Shown here: in pieces, positions 58,758 through 64,000 of the stretch | Position numbering within the stretch: position 1 is the first letter of the stretch | Layout of the letters: every line of letters begins with the position of its first letter | Assembly: GCF_016916835.1 (NCBI RefSeq) | Contig: NZ_JAFFIX010000008.1 | Coordinates: 248,001-312,000 of the forward strand | Direction of reading: 5' to 3' | DNA from: Actinacidiphila bryophytorum | Lineage (GTDB): Bacteria > Actinomycetota > Actinomycetes > Streptomycetales > Streptomycetaceae | DNA: 64,000 nucleotides | Translations under genes and position numbers: made by a program | Notes under the pieces: model-generated | Database searches by the model: none | What the model saw: only the letters and a program-made list of their open reading frames with translations | What the model was told of the DNA's origin: nothing

Positions 58758-60776
58758 GTGCTGTGGCTGCTGCTGGTCGCCGTCGGGGGCTCCTTCGCCG
58801 CGAAGCTCGGCAGCGTCGAGGACAACTCCCCGCTGACCTGGCTGCCCGCCGACGCCCAGGCCACCCGGGCGGTCAAGCTGGCCGAGCAGCACTTCGCCGA
58901 CAAGGACCACAGCGCCGCCGTCGTGGTCTACGTCCGCGCCGACGGTCTGACGGCCCGTGACCTCGCGAAGATCGACCGGGACCGCGAGCAGTTGTCCGCG
59001 CAGGTCACGCACGGGGACATCGCCGGCCGCCAGGTCTCGCACGACGGCAGGGCGGCCTTCCTGACGATGCCGCTGCGCACCTCGCCCTCGGAGAACTCCG
59101 TCCTCACCGACGCCGTCGACCAGGTCGCTAAGATCACCGAGGACGACGCGCCCGCGGGCCTCGACGTCCGGATCACCGGCGAGGCGGGCAGCAACGCCGA
59201 CTTCTTCAGGAGCTACTCGGGTATGGACGCCGTCCTGCTCGGCTCGGCCCTCGCGGTGGTCGCCCTGCTGCTGCTCCTGACCTACCGCAGCCCGGTCCTG
59301 TGGATGGTCCCGCTGATCACCGTGGGTGTGGCCACCCAGGTGGCCGGCGGTGCGGTGTACCTGCTGGCCCGACATGCCGGCCTGGTCGTCAACGGGGAGA
59401 GCGTCTACATCCTGATGATCCTCGGCGTCGGTGTCGGCACCGACTACGCCCTGCTGCTCGTCGCCCGCTACCGCGAGGAGCTGCACCGCCACCACGACCG
59501 CCACACCGCCATGCTCGTCGCCGTACGGCGCTGCCTGCCCACCGTCGCGGCCTCGGCGGGGATCGTCTCGGCCGCCACCTTGTGCCTCGGCTTCGGCCGT
59601 ATGAACTCCACCCGCGGGCTCGGGCCCGTCCTGGCCATCGGCATCGTCGTCGTCTTCACCGCGATGACCACACTGCTGCCCGCCCTCCTGGTCGTCCTCG
59701 GCCGCTGGGTGTTCTGGCCCTTCGTCCCCCGCCAGGACCCCGGGTACGCGACGGCCGCCGGGCGCAGCAGCCGAGCCGTGTGGGCGAAGGTCGCCGCACT
59801 CGTCGGCCGGCACCCCCGGGTGATCTGGCTGGCCACCGCGGGCGTCCTCGCCGCGCTGGCCGTCGGGACCGCCTCGGTGCAGACCGGGCAGAGCAATGCC
59901 GAGATGTTCAGGAAGACGGTCGACTCGGTGGCAGGACAGCAGCTGATGGCCCAGCACTTCCCGGCCGGCTCCGCCTCACCCGCCGACATCTACGTACCCG
60001 ACACCGGCACCGACGCCGCCCGCGCCCTGGCGGTGGTCGAACCCCTGCACGGTGTCGCCTCCGCCACCGCCGTCGCGACCAGGGAGGGCTGGACCCACAT
60101 CACCGCGGTCCTCGCCGACCCGCCGGACTCCCCCGCCGCCCGCCGCACCGTCCGGCAGATCCGCGCAGCCCTGGGAGACGGGCCGCAGCGCGTCCCGCAC
60201 GCTGCCGTCGGCGGCCCCACGGCCGTGGCGCTGGACACCGCCGACGCCCAGAGCAGCGAGGAGAAGCTGCTCATCCCGCTCGTCCTCGCCGTCGTGCTGG
60301 TCCTCCTGGTCGCGCTGCTCCGCGCCGTCGTGGCCGCGCTGCTGCTGCTCGTCTGCGCGGTGCTCTCCTACGCCGCCGCCGTCGGCGCCTCCTCTCTGCT
60401 CTTCCACGCGCTCGGCTACCCCCGCATCGACCGCGGACTGCTCCTGTTCGGCTTCCTCTTCCTGGTCGCGCTCGGCATCGACTACACGATGTTCCTGATG
60501 ACCCGGGCGCGCGAGGAGGTCGCCCAGCGCGGCCACCGCGAGGGCGTCCTGGCCGGCCTGACGGTCACCGGCGGCGTCGTCACCTCGGCGGGCCTGGTCC
60601 TGGCCGCCACCTTCACCGTGCTGGCCACCCTCCCGACCGTGGCCGCACTCCAGCAGGGCCTGATCGTCGCCGTCGGCGTCCTGCTCGACACCTTCCTGGT
60701 CCGCAGCCTGCTCGTCCCCGCCCTGTCCCTGGAGATCGGCCCGCGCATCTGGCAGCCGGGATGGCGCGCGGACTGA
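58758..60776 (+). CDS. MMPL-family (RND) transporter, N-terminus uncertain
   Basis: 672 residues from GTG 58758. Two halves each with a soluble loop and a membrane bundle. Half 1 has LTYRSPVLWMVPLITVGVATQ, GVGTDYALLLVARYREELHR and LPTVAASAGIVSAATLCLGFG. Half 2 repeats it with GIDYTMFLMTRAREEVAQR and GGVVTSAGLVLAATF. MmpL proteins move lipids or hydrophobic compounds out of the cell. The normal start would include basic residues before helix 1; these are read in the open frame upstream (SLVSGRRSKWAVL), but no start codon is found there. A frameshift or lost 5' end is possible. Confidence 0.85.
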   Translation: MLWLLLVAVGGSFAAKLGSVEDNSPLTWLPADAQATRAVKLAEQHFADKDHSAAVVVYVRADGLTARDLAKIDRDREQLSAQVTHGDIAGRQVSHDGRAAFLTMPLRTSPSENSVLTDAVDQVAKITEDDAPAGLDVRITGEAGSNADFFRSYSGMDAVLLGSALAVVALLLLLTYRSPVLWMVPLITVGVATQVAGGAVYLLARHAGLVVNGESVYILMILGVGVGTDYALLLVARYREELHRHHDRHTAMLVAVRRCLPTVAASAGIVSAATLCLGFGRMNSTRGLGPVLAIGIVVVFTAMTTLLPALLVVLGRWVFWPFVPRQDPGYATAAGRSSRAVWAKVAALVGRHPRVIWLATAGVLAALAVGTASVQTGQSNAEMFRKTVDSVAGQQLMAQHFPAGSASPADIYVPDTGTDAARALAVVEPLHGVASATAVATREGWTHITAVLADPPDSPAARRTVRQIRAALGDGPQRVPHAAVGGPTAVALDTADAQSSEEKLLIPLVLAVVLVLLVALLRAVVAALLLLVCAVLSYAAAVGASSLLFHALGYPRIDRGLLLFGFLFLVALGIDYTMFLMTRAREEVAQRGHREGVLAGLTVTGGVVTSAGLVLAATFTVLATLPTVAALQQGLIVAVGVLLDTFLVRSLLVPALSLEIGPRIWQPGWRAD

Positions 60777-60827
60777 TCACACGGGCAGGGGCGGGGCGAG
60801 TGCCCGGGCCGGGCGGACGTCGGCAGG

Positions 60828-62756
60828 TCAGGCTGAGGTGCACGTCCCGCCGTTGAGGGTGAAGCCGGACGGGTTGGGGTTGGTGGCGCCCTGGGTGGCG
60901 AGGAAGCCGATGGTCACCGAGCCGCCGGCCGGGATGGTGCGTGTGTAGTCGGCGGGGGTCACGGTGACCGTGGAGCCGGTCTGTGCGGGGGTGCCGCCCC
61001 ACATCTGGGTGACGGTCTGGCCGGCGGTGAAGGTGAAGGCCAGCGTCCAGCCGCTCAGGGCGGTGGTGCTGGTGTTCTGGACGGTGATCTCGCCCTGGAA
61101 GCCGCCGCCCCAGCTGTTCGTGACCTTGTAGCCGACCCCGCAGGTGCCGGTCGACGTGCCGGTACCGGTGGTGACGTTGACGGTCGCCGAGCGAGAGGAG
61201 CGGTTGCCTGCCGCGTCGCGGGCGTACACCGCGAAGGTGTAGGCGGTGGCGGCGGTCAGGCCGGTGACGGTGGCCCCGGCCGTGGTGGAGGACGCGGCGG
61301 GGGTCTCGGTGCTGCCGCTGACCCGTACGACGTCGTAGCCGGTCACGCCGGTGTCGTCGGTGGCGGCGGTCCAGCTCAGGGTGACCGAGGTGGCCGTGAC
61401 CGCGGAGGCGGTGGGGGTGCCGGGAGCGGTGGGCGGTGTGGTGTCGGTCCCCCCGGAGGTGCCCACGGTGACGACGAAGGTGGTGATGCTCTGCGCGGGG
61501 AGCGTGGCGGACAGGGTGCCGCCCGCGAGAGTGGGCCCGCTCAGGGTCGCGAGGGTCCTGCTGGAGTCCGTGACGTAGGAGGCCAGTCCGGTCGCCGTGG
61601 TGTTCGCCAAAGTGAACTGCTGGCTGACCGCGCTGGTCGCCTTGTTCACGGCCACGATGACCACCGTGGAGCCGCCGGTGTAGGCGGAGGTGTAGACGTT
61701 CGTCTGGGGGTTGGAGACCGCGTTGATGCGTACGTATCCGGGGCGGACGAACTTCGAGAAGTGCGCCATCATGGCGCCGCGCTTGCTGATCTGCCCGTCC
61801 TCGCGCATGGGGCCGTAGCTGCGCCGGATGTACCACCACACGTACGCCTGGAACTCGGCGTCGACCATCGCGTGGTGCATGTGCTCCCCCACGCCGAGCG
61901 CCGCCGGCCACAGATCGGCGGAATCGGTGCTGTTGGGGTAGTACACCTCGGTCATCCACAGTTCCTTGCCCTGCCCCTTCTGCTGGAACAGGGGGTAGGG
62001 GAAGTTCGAGTACGACGTTCCGTACAGGTGCGCACCGAGGATGTCCATGTTCGCCAGCGCTGTGGCGTCGTTGAGGATCGGGTCGGACATGCTCTTGACG
62101 TACTGGAAGGACTCCGGCGCGATGACCCTGGTGCTGATCGCGCCTGCGTTGTTGCGCAGGAAGGTGACGATCTCCGACGCGGTCCACCACGTCCATGTCG
62201 AGGCGTAGTCGGGCTCGTTCTGGATCGAGACGGCGTAGAGGTCCACCCCGTTGGTCTTCATGAACTGGACGAAGTCGTTCAGGTGCTGCGCGTAGGCGCC
62301 GTACATGTCGTACCGCAGGCGCTGGGCGTTGGTCTGGCTGCCACGGGTGAACGTCTCGACCATGGTGGAGGGGGGATTCCACGGCGAGGCGAAGACGATG
62401 GCGCCGTGGGCGACCGCCCGCTGCGCCGTCGCCACCTCCGCACTCCAGTTCGCCTTGTTCTCGTCGATGTGGATCCGCAGGATCGAGAACCCCAGCTGGC
62501 CCGTGCCGTTCCCGAAGGCGGTGTCCCGCTGGGCGGCCGTCAGGTCACCTGCCCAGGCGGGGTGGTTCATGCCACCGAAGCCGCGGATCGTCTGGCGCCG
62601 CGCGGCGGGGTCCACGACCACGGCCGACGCGGCGGCCGCCCCGGAGGTCGGCGCCGCGACGGCGAGGATCGGGGCGGCTCCCATCGCCGCGAGCACGGTC
62701 CGCCGGCTCAGCAGCGCCGAACGGTCCGCTGTGGGTTCTTCCTGTCGTGGTGTCAC
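60828..62756 (-). CDS. Secreted GH30 glycosidase (xylanase-like) with FnIII and CBM2
   Basis: 642 residues from GTG 62756 (AGGAG upstream). Tat/Sec-like signal (SRRTVLAAMGAAPILAVAAP) ends near GAAAAS. The GH30 barrel and side beta-sandwich span about 45-420; FGGMNHPAW opens it, the acid/base Glu is in YAVSIQNEPDYAS and the nucleophile Glu in KELWMTEVYYPN, with the layout of subfamily-8 glucuronoxylanases. Fibronectin III (about 440-530) and CBM2 (about 540-642, GWTLAFTFTAGQTVTQMW) follow. CBM2 and a CebR box upstream tie it to plant cell-wall breakdown. Confidence 0.9.
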   Translation of the reverse strand: MTPRQEEPTADRSALLSRRTVLAAMGAAPILAVAAPTSGAAAASAVVVDPAARRQTIRGFGGMNHPAWAGDLTAAQRDTAFGNGTGQLGFSILRIHIDENKANWSAEVATAQRAVAHGAIVFASPWNPPSTMVETFTRGSQTNAQRLRYDMYGAYAQHLNDFVQFMKTNGVDLYAVSIQNEPDYASTWTWWTASEIVTFLRNNAGAISTRVIAPESFQYVKSMSDPILNDATALANMDILGAHLYGTSYSNFPYPLFQQKGQGKELWMTEVYYPNSTDSADLWPAALGVGEHMHHAMVDAEFQAYVWWYIRRSYGPMREDGQISKRGAMMAHFSKFVRPGYVRINAVSNPQTNVYTSAYTGGSTVVIVAVNKATSAVSQQFTLANTTATGLASYVTDSSRTLATLSGPTLAGGTLSATLPAQSITTFVVTVGTSGGTDTTPPTAPGTPTASAVTATSVTLSWTAATDDTGVTGYDVVRVSGSTETPAASSTTAGATVTGLTAATAYTFAVYARDAAGNRSSRSATVNVTTGTGTSTGTCGVGYKVTNSWGGGFQGEITVQNTSTTALSGWTLAFTFTAGQTVTQMWGGTPAQTGSTVTVTPADYTRTIPAGGSVTIGFLATQGATNPNPSGFTLNGGTCTSA

Positions 62757-63066
62757 GGTTGTCTCCTGGTGTCGGCGTGGGGGGCGGCCCCGTACGGCTC
62801 GTGGGGGGTGCAGGGCCGTTGGCCGCGATGGGGGGTGGGAGCGCTCCCACCATCGCTCGGAGGATTGTGTGCAGCGGTACACGGAGTGCGTCAAGGGGGC
62901 CGACGTGACGCTTGCCGGCTCGCCCCGGTCATCCGGCCCCCATCCGCCCCCGGTTGACCCGGCGCAGGCCCGCCCGGAGGATGGCGGTTGCGAGGTCGGC
63001 GCCCCGGCCGTCCACGACCAGGCACGTCCGGCTGCCGCCGGAGCCGGTGCCGAGAGGAGCACGCCG
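62757..63066. other. Promoter gap of the GH30 gene and the kinase-like gene
   Basis: 310 bases without a gene. It contains the CebR box at 62836 and a minus-strand promoter candidate: TTGACG (62894-62889) as -35 and CACAAT about 19 bases further as a weak -10. Confidence 0.5.
62836..62849. promoter_or_regulatory. CebR box
   Basis: TGGGAGCGCTCCCA, identical to the palindrome at 38196. It lies 80 bases upstream of the GH30 start, just beyond the -10 candidate. Cellobiose-dependent control of this xylanase-like gene is inferred. Confidence 0.85.
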
Positions 63067-63951
63067 GTGACCGGCACGACAACCGGCCTGCTCGGACGGC
63101 TGCACGCGGCCGGCCTGACGGACATCGACGCGGTCGAGCCGGCAGCGGGGGGCCTGGCCGCGACAGCGGGGCTCGCGCGGCGCGCCGACGGCACGTCGGT
63201 CTTCGTCAAGGCCTTCGACGAGCCGCCGTCGGACGGCGTCTTCGCCGCGGAGGCCGAAGGGCTCGCGGCGCTGCGCGACGCGGGCGGCGTCACCACCCCC
63301 GAGGTCCTGTTCGCGGACCGCGACCTGCTCGTGCTGTCCGTGCTGCGGCCGCGTCCGGGCACCGCGGACTTCTGGGAGCAGTTCGCCCATGTGCTGGCCC
63401 GCCTCCACACCAGTACGCGGCACCCCCGGTTCGGGTGGCACCGGGACAACTGGCTGGGCCGCCGCCTGCAGGTCAACACCTGGGAGGACGACGGGTTCGA
63501 GTTCTTCGCCCGGCACCGCCTGCTGCGCTGGCTCGGCGAGCCCCGGGTCCGTGCGGCGCTCGGCGCCGCGGACCGGGCCGCGCTGGAGCGGCTGTGCGAC
63601 CGGCTGCCCGAACTGCTGCCGGCCCGGCCGGCGTGCCTGACGCACGGCGACCTGTGGGCGATGAACGTCATGGCCGGCGCCGACGGCCGGCCCGCGCTGA
63701 TCGATCCGGCGGTGTCGTACACGTGGGCCGAGGTCGACCTGGCCCATCTGTGGACGACCGCCCCGCCGCCCGAGGCGCAGGTGTTCTTCGGGCTGTACGC
63801 GGAACTGACGGGACTCGACCCGCAGTGGCGCGACCGTATGCCGATCCTCCAACTGCGCCAGCACCTGGCCGTGATCGCCCAGTTCGACCCCGACTGGGGC
63901 GCCGCCGACCTGGTGCGCGCCACACTCGCCCCCTTCCGGCGGCGCCCCTGA
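63067..63951 (+). CDS. Fructosamine-kinase-family protein
   Basis: 294 residues from GTG 63067 (AGGAG upstream). The protein-kinase-like fold is shown by SVFVKAFDE (Lys), the catalytic LTHGDLWAMNVMAGADGRPA and the metal-binding ALIDPAVSYTWAEVDLAHLW. The THGDLWxxN and IDP marks distinguish fructosamine kinases from aminoglycoside phosphotransferases. It may phosphorylate ketosamines (Amadori products) for repair or breakdown. Divergent from the GH30 gene and apparently the last gene of the window. Confidence 0.88.
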   Translation: MTGTTTGLLGRLHAAGLTDIDAVEPAAGGLAATAGLARRADGTSVFVKAFDEPPSDGVFAAEAEGLAALRDAGGVTTPEVLFADRDLLVLSVLRPRPGTADFWEQFAHVLARLHTSTRHPRFGWHRDNWLGRRLQVNTWEDDGFEFFARHRLLRWLGEPRVRAALGAADRAALERLCDRLPELLPARPACLTHGDLWAMNVMAGADGRPALIDPAVSYTWAEVDLAHLWTTAPPPEAQVFFGLYAELTGLDPQWRDRMPILQLRQHLAVIAQFDPDWGAADLVRATLAPFRRRP

Positions 63952-64000
63952 TCCCCACCGGGGGGCTGGACGCGCCCGGTTCTGCGGTGCGGCGTCGCAT

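Noticed and set aside
63067-63951. Aminoglycoside resistance phosphotransferase
   Set aside because: THGDLWAMN and the IDP-containing metal site follow the fructosamine-kinase pattern, and no resistance context is present.
1-64000. CRISPR array, tRNA or rRNA genes, plasmid origin
   Set aside because: No regular short repeats with spacers, no cloverleaf or rRNA landmarks, and no parA/parB or DnaA-box cluster were seen.

Overview
The window is very GC-rich, actinobacterial DNA. Frequent GTG starts, many stop/start overlaps of the GTGA/ATGA type, two TGGGAGCGCTCCCA palindromes that match the known Streptomyces CebR (cellulose-utilisation regulator) box, and a predominance of secreted CBM2 polysaccharidases point to Streptomyces or a close relative in the Streptomycetaceae. 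No rRNA, tRNA, CRISPR array, large biosynthetic cluster or intact mobile element was seen.

Left part (1-13.5 kb), surface and signalling: a secreted VWA-domain protein runs off the left edge. It is followed by a compact envelope module made of a DUF4232 protein with an LAATG sorting tail, a class F-like sortase, an ECF sigma factor and a membrane protein whose ectodomain is a close paralogue of the sorted DUF4232 protein. Two divergent units follow: a membrane Ser/Thr kinase with an FHA protein (minus strand), and a translationally coupled kinase / Hsp70-partner-like membrane protein / small GrpE-like protein / divergent Hsp70 / OmpA-domain protein operon (plus strand). I read these as one phospho-signalling and chaperone cassette of unknown purpose.

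13.7-23.7 kb, a sugar-acid / pectin operon on the minus strand: GntR (FCD) regulator with a TATGA-N4-TCATA operator, DapA-like aldolase/dehydratase, IlvD/Edd-like sugar-acid dehydratase, two ABC permeases, Gfo/Idh/MocA oxidoreductase, DUF6807 protein, sugar-binding lipoprotein and secreted PL1-type pectate lyase. Most junctions overlap.

23.9-38.1 kb, housekeeping and stress genes: RNase H with a Cys-rich tail, a GAF-PP2C-ATPase regulator, type II NADH dehydrogenase, a secreted unknown, MFS/MarR divergent pair, a secreted esterase, two NAD-binding proteins, a coupled beta-phosphoglucomutase and GH65 phosphorylase pair, and a soluble transhydrogenase.

38.1-52.5 kb: a CebR-box-controlled CBM2 glycosidase, PHP hydrolase, endolysin-like GH25, a third DUF4232 lipoprotein, DedA, P1 peptidase, PPK2, SDR/AraC pair, a degraded stretch with a gene remnant and a 179-bp MITE-like element, hydrolase, DinB-like protein, methyltransferase, a YciQ/DUF2207-like protein, and a small multidrug-resistance-type guanidinium exporter gene preceded by what I identify as a guanidine-III (ykkC-III) riboswitch.

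52.7-64 kb: a very large secreted GH31 enzyme with two tandem carbohydrate-binding repeats and LacI-type operator candidates, a DHA2 efflux pump, the 3' remnant of another MFS pump with its terminator, an MMPL transporter that seems to lack its N-terminus, a GH30 xylanase-like CBM2 enzyme with the second CebR box, and a fructosamine-kinase-like protein. The clearest new leads are the guanidine-III riboswitch, the Hsp70/kinase cassette, the paired-DUF4232 sortase/sigma module, and the two CebR boxes tying two separate CBM2 enzymes to one regulon.
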